From Limnobacter sp. 130 (GTDB taxonomy: Bacteria; Pseudomonadota; Gammaproteobacteria; Burkholderiales; Burkholderiaceae_B), in assembly GCF_902506325.1 (NCBI RefSeq), contig NZ_LR732328.1:310001-374000 (forward strand): a stretch of DNA of 64,000 nt, in the 5' to 3' direction. The translations under genes were made by a program, and so were the position numbers. Positions 36,480-46,202 of the stretch are shown here, one piece after another (the first letter of the stretch is position 1; each line of letters begins with the position of its first letter). The notes under the pieces were generated by a model. That model searched no databases. It was not told the origin of the DNA and worked only from the letters and a program-made list of their open reading frames with translations.

Positions 36480-36624
36480 ATGTTTTCTAATGTATGGCAG
36501 CAAATGTATCTGTACATTCAGCATTTGATGGAAATTCTCCCCAAAACTGTTCCTTGTTTTCAGCTTGCTAGGGTACAATCTCCGGTTGCATGGATCACTG
36601 GATTTTACTTTCGGGGTTATTTTG

Positions 36625-37230
36625 ATGAGCAATAATCAACCTGTAGACAAAGAACGTCGCGTATGGATGATCGCTTGCGGCGCAGCGGGTGGTGTAGCGG
36701 CTGCGGCAACTGGCGGCGCGTTTCTGACTTCAATGGCACCCTCCGAGCGCGCGAAAGCAGCCGGTGCGCCCGTTGAGCTTGATATTTCTGGCATGCAGCC
36801 AGGCGACATGAAAACTGTCGAATGGCGCGGAAAGCCAGTTTGGGTGGTTCGCCGTGATCCTGAAATGCTCGAGGCTTTGCCCGAGCTGAATGATCAATTG
36901 GCCGATCCCAACTCCGAGCGCAGCCCTGATCAATTGACTCCAGAGTATGCACGCAACATTCATCGCTCAATCAAGCCCGAATATTTGGTGGCGGTGGGTA
37001 TTTGCTCACACTTGGGCTGCTCGCCCTCTGCCCGTTTTGAGCCAGGTCCTCAGCCGAGCTTGCCTGATGACTGGCAAGGCGGCTTCTTCTGTCCTTGTCA
37101 CGGTTCAACCTTCGACCTGGCCGGCCGCGTATATGCTGGCAAGCCAGCACCGGACAATCTGGAAGTGCCACCCCACAAATATTTGTCAGACACCAGGTTG
37201 TTGATCGGTGTAGACGAGAACAACGCCTGA
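36625..37230 (+). CDS. petA: Ubiquinol-cytochrome c reductase, Rieske iron-sulfur subunit
   Basis: High-potential [2Fe-2S] subunit of the bc1 complex. The 201-residue product has a Tat-like N-terminus (ERRVWM then a hydrophobic helix of about 25 residues). The Rieske motifs are CSHLGC and CPCHGSTF. The ATG at 36625 (MSNNQPVDK) is used; upstream codons do not fit the family. A TACAAT at 36574-36579 could be its -10 box, without a recognisable -35. Confidence 0.96.
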   Translation: MSNNQPVDKERRVWMIACGAAGGVAAAATGGAFLTSMAPSERAKAAGAPVELDISGMQPGDMKTVEWRGKPVWVVRRDPEMLEALPELNDQLADPNSERSPDQLTPEYARNIHRSIKPEYLVAVGICSHLGCSPSARFEPGPQPSLPDDWQGGFFCPCHGSTFDLAGRVYAGKPAPDNLEVPPHKYLSDTRLLIGVDENNA

Positions 37231-37255
37231 CATCTGAGAGCGAGGAGTAGTAATT

Positions 37256-38521
37256 ATGGCGGCAGACAAAAAAGTCGAAACGACAGGCGTGTTGGGCTGG
37301 ATTGACCAGCGCTTTCCCCTGACATCGACCTACAAAGCGCATTTGTCCGAGTACTATGCGCCCAAAAACTTCAACTTCTGGTACTTCTTTGGCTCACTGG
37401 CCTTGTTGGTACTGGTCATTCAAATTGTGACTGGTATTTTCCTGGTCATGCACTACAAACCCGATGCGGCCAAGGCTTTCCAGTCTGTGGAATACATCAT
37501 GCGTGATGTGCCTTGGGGCTGGCTGGTGCGTTACATGCACTCCACAGGCGCTTCCATGTTCTTCGTGGTGGTTTATCTGCACATGATGCGTGGCCTGTTG
37601 TATGGCTCTTATCGCAAGCCCCGTGAGCTGATCTGGATCTTCGGTGTTGCAATTTTCCTGTGCCTGATGGCTGAAGCATTCTTTGGCTACCTGTTGCCAT
37701 GGGGTCAAATGAGCTACTGGGGTGCGCAGGTAATCGTAAACCTGTTCTCGGCAATTCCTGTTATTGGCCCCGATTTGGCCATCTGGATTCGCGGTGACTA
37801 TGTGGTTTCCGATGCAACCTTGAACCGCTTCTTCTCTTTCCACGTCATCGCCATTCCGTTGGTATTGCTCGGCTTGGTGGCAGCTCACCTGGTGGCTTTG
37901 CACGAAGTGGGTTCAAACAACCCCGATGGTGTTGAAATCAAGGAAAAGAAGGGCGCTGACGGCAAGCCTTTGGACGGTATTCCATTCCACCCCTATTACA
38001 CAGTGCACGACATTCTTGGTGTGGGCGTATTCCTGATGGTGTTCTCCGCCATTGTGTTCTTCGCTCCCGAGATGGGTGGTTACTTCCTGGAATACAACAA
38101 CTTCATTCCGGCTGACCCACTGAAGACGCCTGCTCACATTGCACCGGTGTGGTATTTCACACCGTTCTACTCCATTCTTCGCGCCATCACATTCCCGTTC
38201 CTGGGGCTGGATGCGAAATTCTGGGGTGTAGTGGCCATGGGTGGTGCGGTTGTGATCCTGTTCTTCCTGCCTTGGCTGGACAAGAGCAAGGTGAAGTCAA
38301 TCCGTTATCGCCCAGCGCTGCACAAGTGGATTTATGCGGTGTTTGTGATCAACTTCATTGTGTTGGGTTACCTGGGTGTGAAGCCGCCATCAGACATTGG
38401 TCAAATCGTTTCCCAGATCGGTACCCTGTATTACTTCCTGTTCTTCCTGGCCATGCCATGGTGGTCCAAGCTTGGAACATTCAAGCCTGTGCCCGACCGT
38501 GTTGTGTTTCAACCGCACTAA
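37256..38521 (+). CDS. petB: Cytochrome b subunit of the bc1 complex
   Basis: Eight-helix membrane subunit, 421 aa, with both haem b ligand pairs (RYMHSTGASMFF, FFSFHVIAIPLVLLGLVAAH) and the Qo-site PDWW-equivalent seen here as a variant around PVWYFTPFYSILRA. Full-length form (b6 and subunit IV fused). It follows petA by 25 bp and precedes petC. Confidence 0.97.
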   Translation: MAADKKVETTGVLGWIDQRFPLTSTYKAHLSEYYAPKNFNFWYFFGSLALLVLVIQIVTGIFLVMHYKPDAAKAFQSVEYIMRDVPWGWLVRYMHSTGASMFFVVVYLHMMRGLLYGSYRKPRELIWIFGVAIFLCLMAEAFFGYLLPWGQMSYWGAQVIVNLFSAIPVIGPDLAIWIRGDYVVSDATLNRFFSFHVIAIPLVLLGLVAAHLVALHEVGSNNPDGVEIKEKKGADGKPLDGIPFHPYYTVHDILGVGVFLMVFSAIVFFAPEMGGYFLEYNNFIPADPLKTPAHIAPVWYFTPFYSILRAITFPFLGLDAKFWGVVAMGGAVVILFFLPWLDKSKVKSIRYRPALHKWIYAVFVINFIVLGYLGVKPPSDIGQIVSQIGTLYYFLFFLAMPWWSKLGTFKPVPDRVVFQPH

Positions 38522-38575
38522 GTCATGCGCACTGAGCTGACTGGACGACGAACTGGACAAGATAGGGATTAAATA

Positions 38576-39331
38576 ATGAAAAAACTACTGGCTTTGTTGG
38601 CGCTTGTTCCTTCACTGGTTTTCAGTGCGGGCAGTAACTATCCACTGGATAAAGCGCCTGATCTGACGAATGACATGGCAGCGCTTCAGCGCGGTGCCAA
38701 GTTGTTCTCTAATTATTGTTTGAATTGTCACTCTGCTGAAAGCATGCGTTATAACCGCTTGCGCGACATCGGTTTGACAAACGAGCAGATCAAGGAAAAC
38801 CTGATGTTTGCCACGGAAAATGTGGGCGACACCATGACCATTGCAATGGATGCCAAAGATGCCAAGCAATGGTTTGGTGCGGCACCTCCCGATCTGTCGT
38901 TGATCGCGCGTTCACGCGCATCTTCGAACGGCCCGGGTGCTGATTACATCTACACCTATTTGCGCACGTATTACCGCGACCCATCCAAGCCAACAGGCTG
39001 GAACAATATGGCCTTCCCGAATGTGGGTATGCCTCATGTGCTGTGGGAATTGCAGGGCGAGCGAATCGCCAAGTACGAAGAGGTGGCTGATCCGCATGAT
39101 GCAGAAAAGAAAATCCAGCAGTTCGTTGGATTCGAGCAGACAAAACCTGGCACCATGAATCAGGTTGAATATGATCAGGCCATGGCCGACCTCACCAGTT
39201 TTCTGGTGTTTATGGCTGAGCCTGTGCGCGAAGATCGCTTCAAGTTGGGCGTAATTGTGCTGTTGTTCTTTGGCGTGTTTACCATTTTTGCATGGCGCTT
39301 GAACGCCGCATACTGGAAAGACATCAAGTAA
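38576..39331 (+). CDS. petC: Cytochrome c1
   Basis: Haem c subunit, 251 aa. A signal peptide (about 1-18) is followed by the haem motif CLNCH (SNYCLNCHSAESMRYNR) and the methionine-ligand region near NVGMPHVLW. A C-terminal transmembrane anchor (about 222-243, LGVIVLLFFGVFTIFAWRL) tethers it. Last gene of petABC, followed by a strong terminator. Confidence 0.96.
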   Translation: MKKLLALLALVPSLVFSAGSNYPLDKAPDLTNDMAALQRGAKLFSNYCLNCHSAESMRYNRLRDIGLTNEQIKENLMFATENVGDTMTIAMDAKDAKQWFGAAPPDLSLIARSRASSNGPGADYIYTYLRTYYRDPSKPTGWNNMAFPNVGMPHVLWELQGERIAKYEEVADPHDAEKKIQQFVGFEQTKPGTMNQVEYDQAMADLTSFLVFMAEPVREDRFKLGVIVLLFFGVFTIFAWRLNAAYWKDIK

Positions 39332-39354
39332 GCTATTTGGCTTAATCGTGTACA

Positions 39355-39387
39355 GGCTGGGGCGTTTGCTCGCCCCGGCCATTTTTT
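39355..39387 (+). terminator. Terminator after petABC
   Basis: A 10-bp stem, GGCTGGGGCG (39355-39364) with CGCCCCGGCC (39371-39380), containing one U-G pair and a TTTGCT loop, is followed by ATTTTTT. It separates petC from sspA, whose start lies 20 bp on. Confidence 0.82.
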
Positions 39388-39406
39388 GTTTTGGGATGAC
39401 AACATT

Positions 39407-40009
39407 ATGATGGTTCTTTACTCTGGAACGACTTGCCCGTTTTCTCAACGTTGCCGGTTCGTTTTGCATGAAAAAGGCATGGATTTCGAGATCAAGGACA
39501 TTGACTTGTTCAATCGGCCTGATGACATCAGTGTGATGAATCCTTACAGCCAGGTGCCAATTTTGGTAGAACGTGATTTGATTCTGTATGAATCAAACAT
39601 CATCAATGAATACATTGACGAACGTTTTCCGCATCCTCAGTTGATGCCTGCCGATCCAGTCATGCGTGCCCGTACCCGTCTGTTTCTGTTCAACTTTGAG
39701 CGCGAACTTTTTCAACACGTGAGTGTGTTGGAGAAAGCTGGCAATCCAAAGGCAATGGACAAAGCCAAATCGGCCATTCGCGAACAACTCACGCAATTGG
39801 CGCCCGTGTTCTTGAAAAGCAAGTACATGTTGGGTGAAGACTTTTCAATGCTGGACGTTGCTTTGGCCCCCTTGCTGTGGCGCCTGGAGCACTACGGTAT
39901 TGAACTACCCAAGTCTGCCGCACCACTGATGAAGTACGCTGAGCGTATTTTTGCCAAGCCCGCATTTATTGATGCATTGACACCCTCTGAGAAGGTGATG
40001 CGTCGTTAA
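39407..40009 (+). CDS. sspA: Stringent starvation protein A (glutathione S-transferase fold)
   Basis: RNA-polymerase-associated regulator with a GST fold. The 200 residues start MMVLYSGTTCPFSQRCRFVL, the thioredoxin-like N-domain, then the alpha-helical C-domain (LGEDFSMLDVALAPLLWRLE). The TTCPFSQ motif retains a Cys. It precedes sspB by 46 bp, and petABC-sspA-sspB is a conserved proteobacterial order. Confidence 0.94.
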   Translation: MMVLYSGTTCPFSQRCRFVLHEKGMDFEIKDIDLFNRPDDISVMNPYSQVPILVERDLILYESNIINEYIDERFPHPQLMPADPVMRARTRLFLFNFERELFQHVSVLEKAGNPKAMDKAKSAIREQLTQLAPVFLKSKYMLGEDFSMLDVALAPLLWRLEHYGIELPKSAAPLMKYAERIFAKPAFIDALTPSEKVMRR

Positions 40010-40055
40010 TTGGATGCGGATTGAGTAGCAAGCCAGAAACGTCGAGGACAAAGCA

Positions 40056-40598
40056 GTGACTGAAGTATCTACAAAGCCTTATTTGATTCGAGCCATTCAC
40101 GAATGGTGCGTCGACAATGGCTACACGCCTTACCTTGCCGTTGCTGTGAACGAGAAAACCCAAGTGCCCAAAGAATTTGTGAAGGCCGGGGAGATTGTGT
40201 TGAATACTTCTCCCTTGGCGACGAACAAATTGAATTTGGGCAACGAAGCGGTTGAGTTCGAAGCACGGTTTGGCGGCGTGGTGCGTGAGATTTTTGTGCC
40301 GATTGAACAGATCAGTGCTATTTATGCCCGCGAAAACGGTCATGGTATGGCGTTTGAAGTGCTCAAGCCATTGGCCGAGATTGAGGGCGATGGTAGCGAA
40401 GCAGTTCAGTTTGTTCTTGATGAAGACGACGAGCCGGTCTCTGATGATTCGGGTGCCAAGCCAGCAGGTTTGCGCTCTGTTTCAGGTGTTTCAGAGGACT
40501 CTAAGCCATTGTCTGTAACTAAATCAGATAAATCTGATGAAAAAACACCAAAAAAACCCGGTCAGAAGAAAAAGAATCATCTGACTCGAGTAAAATAG
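40056..40598 (+). CDS. sspB: ClpXP protease specificity-enhancing factor SspB
   Basis: Adaptor that delivers ssrA-tagged proteins to ClpXP. GTG start; residues about 1-112 form the substrate-binding domain (KPYLIRAIHEWCVDNGYTPYL; FEARFGGVVREIFVPI). An acidic, Ser/Lys-rich flexible linker follows and ends with the ClpX-binding tail (KKNHLTRVK, the LRVVK-like motif). The length is 180 aa. The stop is 14 bp before tRNA-Thr. Confidence 0.93.
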   Translation: MTEVSTKPYLIRAIHEWCVDNGYTPYLAVAVNEKTQVPKEFVKAGEIVLNTSPLATNKLNLGNEAVEFEARFGGVVREIFVPIEQISAIYARENGHGMAFEVLKPLAEIEGDGSEAVQFVLDEDDEPVSDDSGAKPAGLRSVSGVSEDSKPLSVTKSDKSDEKTPKKPGQKKKNHLTRVK

Positions 40599-40612
40599 CG
40601 CTTCTCTTAAGT

Positions 40613-40688
40613 GCCGCTTTAGCTCAGTTGGTAGAGCAACCGCCTTGTAAGCGGTAGGTCGTCAGTTCGAATCCGACAAGCGGCACCA
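40613..40688 (+). tRNA. tRNA-Thr (anticodon TGT)
   Basis: A complete 76-nt cloverleaf with encoded CCA. The 7-bp acceptor stem pairs GCCGCTT (40613-40619) with AAGCGGC (40678-40684). The D-arm contains AGCTCAGTTGGTAGAGC, the anticodon loop is CTTGTAA within ACCGC/GCGGT, and the T-arm contains GTTCGAATC. The anticodon TGT reads ACA. Confidence 0.97.
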
Positions 40689-40951
40689 TTCTTCTCCCGG
40701 TCTCTCGGGAAATCATCCTGGTTTGTTTTTGTTTTGAATGCGCCACATTCGGATTTCTTGTCAACTCGGCGCGCCAATCCAGCAAGTTTTCTGACCGGTC
40801 ATCGTGCGACCACTTGCAAGTTCAGCTCCGAGTCACCGGCCTTAGCGTCTCTCTACCACCGTCGCTGATTGGGCTATTAAACCAGCTGACAAGCAAGCAG
40901 CACCCAATGCCGACTGCGCTTAAACCCTTTACACTGTGCGCATTGAATTCA

Positions 40952-41833
40952 ATGCAGCCAAACACCATGCCCAAACCCAAGAAGAATCCCTTAGACGCAT
41001 TGGAGCTTAAGCCAGGCCAGTCGATTGAACTGTTGAAGGCGCTGCACATTGTGACGCGTGATGGCGGGATTAACCAAGACAGCCGAAGGAAGCTGAAGCA
41101 GGTGTACCACCTGACTCATTTTATTGAGCCGCTGATTGAAGACGTGCGCAAAGCCAATGACGGTGGCATGTACCTGGTCGATCATGGCGCAGGAAAATCC
41201 TATCTCGGTTTCATTTTGTACGACTTGTACATTAAGCAAAATCCGGAAGGGGCGGTGGTGGCGGGCGTTGAAACCCGACAGGAGTTGGTGGACAAGTCGA
41301 ATACGCTTGCGGAACATCTTGGCTTTGATACGGGTATGCAGTTTATTAATTTGCCAGTGGCGCAGACCACAGATCACCCTGATTTGCCTGAAACAGTCGA
41401 CATTGTCACTGCGCTTCACGCCTGCAACACGGCCACCGATGATGCAATTTCATTTGGTTTGAAAAAACAGGCGAAGTTCATGGCGCTGGTGCCGTGTTGC
41501 CAGGCGGAGGTGGCTACTCATTTGCGCAAGAACAAAGCCAGTCAACTCGGCAAAACCAGTTTGGTCGAAATGTGGCGTCACCCGCTGCACACTCGCGAGT
41601 TTGGTAGTCAGTTAACCAATGTGTTGCGTTGTTTGCAACTGGAGGCACATGGTTACCAAGTGACGGTGACAGAGCTGGTGGGGTGGGAGCACTCGATGAA
41701 GAACGAGCTGATTATTGCAAAAAAACACCAGCGGTCGAATCCAAAGGCGGCCCAACGATTGCACGATATGTTGGCGGAGCTTGGATTGGACGGAGAAGAG
41801 GGCTTGCAGCAACGTTTTCACGTACCTGCCTGA
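40952..41833 (+). CDS. Class I SAM-dependent methyltransferase (Methyltransf_32/GSTCD-like)
   Basis: A 293-residue protein with SAM motif I YLVDHGAGKSYLGFILYDLY (about residues 69-88), an acidic motif II near VAGVETRQELVD, and the distinctive ALHACNTATD...LVPCCQAEV block of the GSTCD/METTL25-type family. The substrate is unknown. The ATG at 40952 (MQPNTMPKPKKN) was chosen over an upstream open frame of about 46 codons with no family resemblance. Stands alone between tRNA-Thr and the convergent ubiX; 263 bp separate it from the tRNA, with only a weak 5-bp stem near 40695. Confidence 0.83.
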   Translation: MQPNTMPKPKKNPLDALELKPGQSIELLKALHIVTRDGGINQDSRRKLKQVYHLTHFIEPLIEDVRKANDGGMYLVDHGAGKSYLGFILYDLYIKQNPEGAVVAGVETRQELVDKSNTLAEHLGFDTGMQFINLPVAQTTDHPDLPETVDIVTALHACNTATDDAISFGLKKQAKFMALVPCCQAEVATHLRKNKASQLGKTSLVEMWRHPLHTREFGSQLTNVLRCLQLEAHGYQVTVTELVGWEHSMKNELIIAKKHQRSNPKAAQRLHDMLAELGLDGEEGLQQRFHVPA

Positions 41834-41845
41834 GCTATTCATTCG

Positions 41846-42448
41846 TTAGTTGGTGTTTCTCAAGCCTTGCCACTCGTTGCGCTGCGTATTGGGCAGCCCC
41901 AGGAGTTGCAGGGCGTGTTGAGCTGTGTCGGTGACCATGGCATCGATACTGGCAGGCCGCTGGTACAGCGCAGGCACGGGTGGCATGACAATGCCGCCCA
42001 TTTCAGTCACGCTGACCATGTTGCGCAAGTGAGCCAGGTTCAGTGGCGTTTCGCGGGGTAGTAACACCAGGCGACGTCGTTCTTTCAGCACCACATCGGC
42101 TGCGCGGGTAATTAAGTTATTTGACAAGCCATGTGCCACGGCTGCTAGCGTGTGCATGGAGCAAGGTGCAATCACCATGCCCATGGACGGGTAAGACCCA
42201 CTGGCGATGCAGTTGCCTACTTGTTTCGGCGAGTGCACGACGTGTGCTTTGGCTTCAATTTCTTCTTTGGTCAAATCGCTTTCGCTGGCCAGCGTGAGCC
42301 AGCCGGAAGAAGACACCACCAAATGAATTTCCGTGTCGCCACGTGCCCGCAGTAAATCAAGGATTTTCAGGCCATACAAGGCGCCACTGGCACCTGTGAT
42401 GGCAACCGTGATCGATTGTGTGAACTGTGGGGGAAGGGTGCTGCTCAA
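41846..42448 (-). CDS. ubiX: Flavin prenyltransferase UbiX
   Basis: Makes prenylated FMN, the cofactor of UbiD-type decarboxylases in ubiquinone synthesis. The 200 residues show the Rossmann-like opening ITGASGALYGLKILDLL, SMGMVIAPCSMHTLAAVAHG and LLPRETPLNLAHLRNM. No ubiD is adjacent. It is convergent with the methyltransferase gene. Confidence 0.95.
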   Translation of the reverse strand: MSSTLPPQFTQSITVAITGASGALYGLKILDLLRARGDTEIHLVVSSSGWLTLASESDLTKEEIEAKAHVVHSPKQVGNCIASGSYPSMGMVIAPCSMHTLAAVAHGLSNNLITRAADVVLKERRRLVLLPRETPLNLAHLRNMVSVTEMGGIVMPPVPALYQRPASIDAMVTDTAQHALQLLGLPNTQRNEWQGLRNTN

Positions 42449-42501
42449 GATGGGGTGCCCGGAAGTGGCCGCACGGAGAATGGTGCGACCTGTTTCACGA
42501 T

Positions 42502-42834
42502 TTATTCAGACTTGGTGGATGCATTGGCGGTTGCAATCAATGCTCGCAATTCGCCGTTTTGATACATCTCGGTCATGATGTCGCAACCGCCCAAAAACTC
42601 ACCGTTCACATACAGCTGTGGGATGGTTGGCCAGTTGGCGTATTCTTTGATGCCTTGACGAATTTCGGGGTCGTCCAGTACGTTCACTGTGACTACTTTT
42701 TCCGCTTCGCAGGCTTTCAGGATTTGAATGGCGCGACCAGAAAACCCGCACATGGGGAACTGGGCTGTTCCTTTCATGAACAAAACCACGGGGTGGCTGG
42801 TGACGGTTTCGTGAATGGAATCGCGAACGCTCAT
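42502..42834 (-). CDS. grxD: Monothiol glutaredoxin, Grx4/GrxD type
   Basis: CGFS-type glutaredoxin that carries [2Fe-2S] clusters with BolA-family partners. The active site is MCGFSGR; GSH-binding segments are PVVLFMKGT and WPTIPQLYVNGEFLGGCDI. The length is 110 aa from ATG 42834 (MSVRDSIHE). Just downstream of prmC, as in many betaproteobacteria. Confidence 0.95.
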   Translation of the reverse strand: MSVRDSIHETVTSHPVVLFMKGTAQFPMCGFSGRAIQILKACEAEKVVTVNVLDDPEIRQGIKEYANWPTIPQLYVNGEFLGGCDIMTEMYQNGELRALIATANASTKSE

Positions 42835-42936
42835 AAAACTTCCTTTCAAAGAGATAAATTGCTACAACCCTGTAGTGTAATGGATGTGGGTATAAAACGC
42901 TCGTTTTCAATGCCTTGCGTGCATTTGCTGTGCAAA

Positions 42937-43800
42937 TTAGATGTGGGCAAATACAAAACGGGGGGTACCGGCCAAATCGGGCAAGCCCTGAACATGCACA
43001 TATGGCGGCTGGGAGAACAAGGCTTTCACTGCTTGTTGCTGGTTATAACCGTGTTCTACGAGTACACCGCCGCCTGCGCGCAACAGGCTTGGGCTGTGCC
43101 GGGCTATTTCACGGTAAAAGTGAAGGCCGTCTCCGCCGTCGGTCAAGGCTTGTTTGGGCTCGAACCGCAAGTCACCTTGCGAAAGGTGTTCGTCGCCCTG
43201 TTCAATGTAGGGCGGGTTGCTGCAAACCAGGTCAAAGGCCAGTGGTGGCGTTTGATTCAACAGATTCGCAAACAGGTCAGATTGTACAAAACGCACATTT
43301 TTTGCACCCAGTTCATTGGCATTGTATTGCGCAACCCAGAGCGCGTCGGCCGAGATGTCGGTGGCTGTTATTTCGAGTATGGGGTTTTCAAGCGCGAGTG
43401 ATAATGCGATGGCGCCACTGCCGCAGCCAATGTCGAGTACGCGCGTCAGCAGGTTCTCGGTGGATTTGCTTTGTAGAAAGCCCAGTGCGTGTTCAACCAG
43501 TTCTTCGGTTTCCGGGCGGGGAATCAGCACGCGGGAATCAACAAAAAAGTTGCGGGAGTAAAATTCTTTTTGTTGCACAAGGTAGGCGATGGGTTCGCCA
43601 TGTTGGCGTTTGGCTGCCAGCGATTTAAATGCGCTGAGCTGATCCATGGGTAATGCCCGATTGCCTTTGGTGACCAGGTTCACACGGTCAAAGCCGGTGA
43701 TAAAGGTCATTAATACTCGAAGTTCGCTGGCTGGCAACCCGGTCTCTTCGCGGGTTTGTTGCAATACCGATTCAATGGTGGGTTGGGGCAATGTACTCAT
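42937..43800 (-). CDS. prmC: Release factor glutamine methyltransferase PrmC
   Basis: Methylates the glutamine of the GGQ motif in peptide release factors. The 287-residue enzyme has an N-terminal helical domain, SAM motif [17 protein letters not shown] and the catalytic NPPY ([14 protein letters not shown]). Its ATG overlaps the prfA stop (43797-43800), coupling enzyme and substrate genes. Confidence 0.96.
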   Translation of the reverse strand: MSTLPQPTIESVLQQTREETGLPASELRVLMTFITGFDRVNLVTKGNRALPMDQLSAFKSLAAKRQHGEPIAYLVQQKEFYSRNFFVDSRVLIPRPETEELVEHALGFLQSKSTENLLTRVLDIGCGSGAIALSLALENPILEITATDISADALWVAQYNANELGAKNVRFVQSDLFANLLNQTPPLAFDLVCSNPPYIEQGDEHLSQGDLRFEPKQALTDGGDGLHFYREIARHSPSLLRAGGGVLVEHGYNQQQAVKALFSQPPYVHVQGLPDLAGTPRFVFAHI

Positions 43801-44879
43801 TCTTTGGCGGTTATTTCAGCCAGCAGTTCTGCTTCGTGGAAGGCTGTCAGGCCGTTCATCAGGTCAGTTAAATCCCCGTCCATGATGTAGTCGAGTTTAT
43901 ACAGGGTCAAGTTGATCCGGTGGTCGGTCATGCGCCCCTGTGGGAAGTTGTAGGTGCGTATGCGCTCGGAGCGGTCGCCAGAGCCTACCAGGCTGCGCCG
44001 CTCGGAAGCTTCTGCGGCCTGTCGCTCACGGTCGATTTTGTCCTGAAGGCGAACATTCAGCACTTTCATGGCCTTGGCCTTGTTTTTGTGCTGGCTGCGT
44101 TCGTCCTGGCATTCCACCACAAGGCCAGTGGGCAGGTGGGTGATTCGCACCGCCGAGTCGGTTTTGTTGATGTGTTGACCGCCTGCGCCGCTGGCGCGGT
44201 AAGTGTCGATTCGCAAATCGGCCGGGTTAATTTCAACGACTTCTGCTTCGTCGGGTTCGGCCATCACTGCGACAGTACAGGCTGAGGTGTGAATACGTCC
44301 CTGGCTTTCGGTGGCAGGCACGCGTTGAACGCGGTGACCGCCCGATTCAAATTTCAGGTGTTTGTACACATTCTCGCCAGCCAGGCGGACAATCACTTCT
44401 TTGTAGCCACCCAATTCCGATTCACTGGCGCCCATGATTTCTATTTGCCAACCTTGACGCTCAGCGTAGCGGGTGTACATGCGAAACAGGTCGCCAGCAA
44501 ACAGGGCTGATTCATCGCCCCCCGTGCCGGCCCGAATTTCAAGCATGGCATTGCGGTGGTCGTTGGGGTCTTTGGGTAGCAACAGGCGTTGAAGATCGGC
44601 TTCGAGTTGCGCAAGTTTGGTTTCGTTCTGGGCAATTTCTTCGCGGGCCATGTCGCGCATGTCGGGGTCGGAAAGCCATTCGCGAGCGGTGTTCAGGTCG
44701 GCTTCCAGGCTTTGATATTCAGCAAAGCGCTCGGTGGCAGGCAGCAACTCAGAGCGTTCACGCGTGATGGCTTTGAACTGCACCATGTCGTTGGCAGCAT
44801 TCTGTGACGACAAAAAATCTTCAAGGTCGGCAAGGCGCTCGGCAAGGCGCGTTAGCCGGTTCCGCATGCTGTCTTTCAT
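43797..44879 (-). CDS. prfA: Peptide chain release factor 1
   Basis: Recognises UAA/UAG stop codons and triggers peptide release. The 360 residues include the GGQ loop ([20 protein letters not shown]), the PxT-type anticodon region ([12 protein letters not shown]) and [20 protein letters not shown]. It lies 1 bp after hemA and before prmC, the standard hemA-prfA-prmC order. Confidence 0.97.
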   Translation of the reverse strand: MKDSMRNRLTRLAERLADLEDFLSSQNAANDMVQFKAITRERSELLPATERFAEYQSLEADLNTAREWLSDPDMRDMAREEIAQNETKLAQLEADLQRLLLPKDPNDHRNAMLEIRAGTGGDESALFAGDLFRMYTRYAERQGWQIEIMGASESELGGYKEVIVRLAGENVYKHLKFESGGHRVQRVPATESQGRIHTSACTVAVMAEPDEAEVVEINPADLRIDTYRASGAGGQHINKTDSAVRITHLPTGLVVECQDERSQHKNKAKAMKVLNVRLQDKIDRERQAAEASERRSLVGSGDRSERIRTYNFPQGRMTDHRINLTLYKLDYIMDGDLTDLMNGLTAFHEAELLAEITAKE

Positions 44880-46148
44880 CTATTTGTCGGTATTTTTAAT
44901 GTTGAATAGCTGGGGTAGCCACTTTAACAGGGCTTCGCGTTCAGCCGGGCTGGCTTGGTGCAAGGCTTGCATGGGGCCGTGCATGAATTTGGCGCTCATG
45001 CGGTGGGCCATCAGTTGAAGCACTTCATCTGCTGGAGTGCCTTTGGCAAGCTGTTTACGGGCATGGTCCAGTTCTAGTTGGGCGATGTCGTCGGCTTTCT
45101 GGTGAATGTCTTGTATGGTGGGGACCAGCGAGCGTTCGCTCATCCAGCGCATGAACCCCTGAACTTGCGACTCAATAATGGCTTCGGCCTGTTCGACAGC
45201 GGCTGCGCGTTGTTCTCGGCCTTCCTGAACAATTTGGCTGAGGTCGTCAACACTGTAGAGAAAGACGTCGTCGAGCTTGCTGACCTGGGCTTCGATGTCG
45301 CGTGGCACCGCAAGGTCGAGCATGAAGATGGGTTCGTGTTTGCGCTTTTTGCAGGCTGCTTCAACCATGCCCAGACCAATGATGGGCAAAGTGCTGGCAG
45401 TGCAGGAAATCACGATGTCGCTTTTCGCAAGTTGCTCGGGCACTTGTGCAAGGCCAATGACACTGGCTCCATGGGTTTGGGCCAGTTGGTTGGCACGGTC
45501 TGCACTGCGGTTGGCAATGGTGATGCTTTTTGGGTTTTGTGCAGCAAAGTGGGTGGCACACAGCTGGATCATTTCGCCTGCGCCGATGAACAGCACATTG
45601 CGTTTGCTGAGGTCACCGAAAATACGGCTGGCCAGTTTCACGGCAGCGGAGGCCATGGACACCGAGTGTGCGCCAATCTCGGTGTGCGAGCGCACTTCTT
45701 TGGCCACAGAGAACGTGCGCTGGAAAAGCTGATGCAGCATTTGGCCCAGCGTGCCCGCTTCTTCGGCGGTGCGGGCGGCTTGCTTCATTTGGCCCAGAAT
45801 TTGAGCTTCGCCCAGCACCATTGAGTCGAGCCCGCTGGCCACCCGAAAGGCGTGTCGCACCACTTCCTGTTGCGGCAGTATGTACAGGTGCGGGCCAAGT
45901 TCGGTGGTGGGAATGTTGCGGTTGGTTGCGAGCCATTCCAGCAAGTCGGTTTTGAGCTGTTCAATGTTGCTGGCTGCGCAATACACTTCTGTGCGGTTGC
46001 AGGTAGAAAGAATGGCCGCTTCAGGGGCTTGAACACGGTGCGCCAGTGCGCGCAAGGCCTCTTGCAATTGTTCGGCCGGAAACGCCAAGCGCTCGCGAAG
46101 TGCGAGCGGTGCGGATTGATAATTCAGGCCGACTGCGAAAAGCTCCAT
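44880..46148 (-). CDS. hemA: Glutamyl-tRNA reductase
   Basis: NADPH-dependent first enzyme of tetrapyrrole synthesis by the C5 pathway. The catalytic Cys is in LSTCNRTEVYC (about residue 50); the NADPH domain starts near VLFIGAGEMIQLCATHF. A C-terminal dimerisation helix domain spans about 310-420. The length is 422 aa. First gene of the hemA-prfA-prmC-grxD run. Confidence 0.97.
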   Translation of the reverse strand: MELFAVGLNYQSAPLALRERLAFPAEQLQEALRALAHRVQAPEAAILSTCNRTEVYCAASNIEQLKTDLLEWLATNRNIPTTELGPHLYILPQQEVVRHAFRVASGLDSMVLGEAQILGQMKQAARTAEEAGTLGQMLHQLFQRTFSVAKEVRSHTEIGAHSVSMASAAVKLASRIFGDLSKRNVLFIGAGEMIQLCATHFAAQNPKSITIANRSADRANQLAQTHGASVIGLAQVPEQLAKSDIVISCTASTLPIIGLGMVEAACKKRKHEPIFMLDLAVPRDIEAQVSKLDDVFLYSVDDLSQIVQEGREQRAAAVEQAEAIIESQVQGFMRWMSERSLVPTIQDIHQKADDIAQLELDHARKQLAKGTPADEVLQLMAHRMSAKFMHGPMQALHQASPAEREALLKWLPQLFNIKNTDK

Positions 46149-46202
46149 AATACCTACTGGGCGGAAAACCCTTCATTATAACCCGCTATGGCGAATACGC
46201 CC

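Noticed and set aside
40613-40688. tRNA-Thr as an integration site for a genomic island
   Set aside because: No integrase, no repeated tRNA 3' end and no change to mobile gene content downstream.
40689-40951. Terminator or small RNA after tRNA-Thr
   Set aside because: Only a 5-bp stem (TCCCG/CGGGA near 40695) without a U-run was found.
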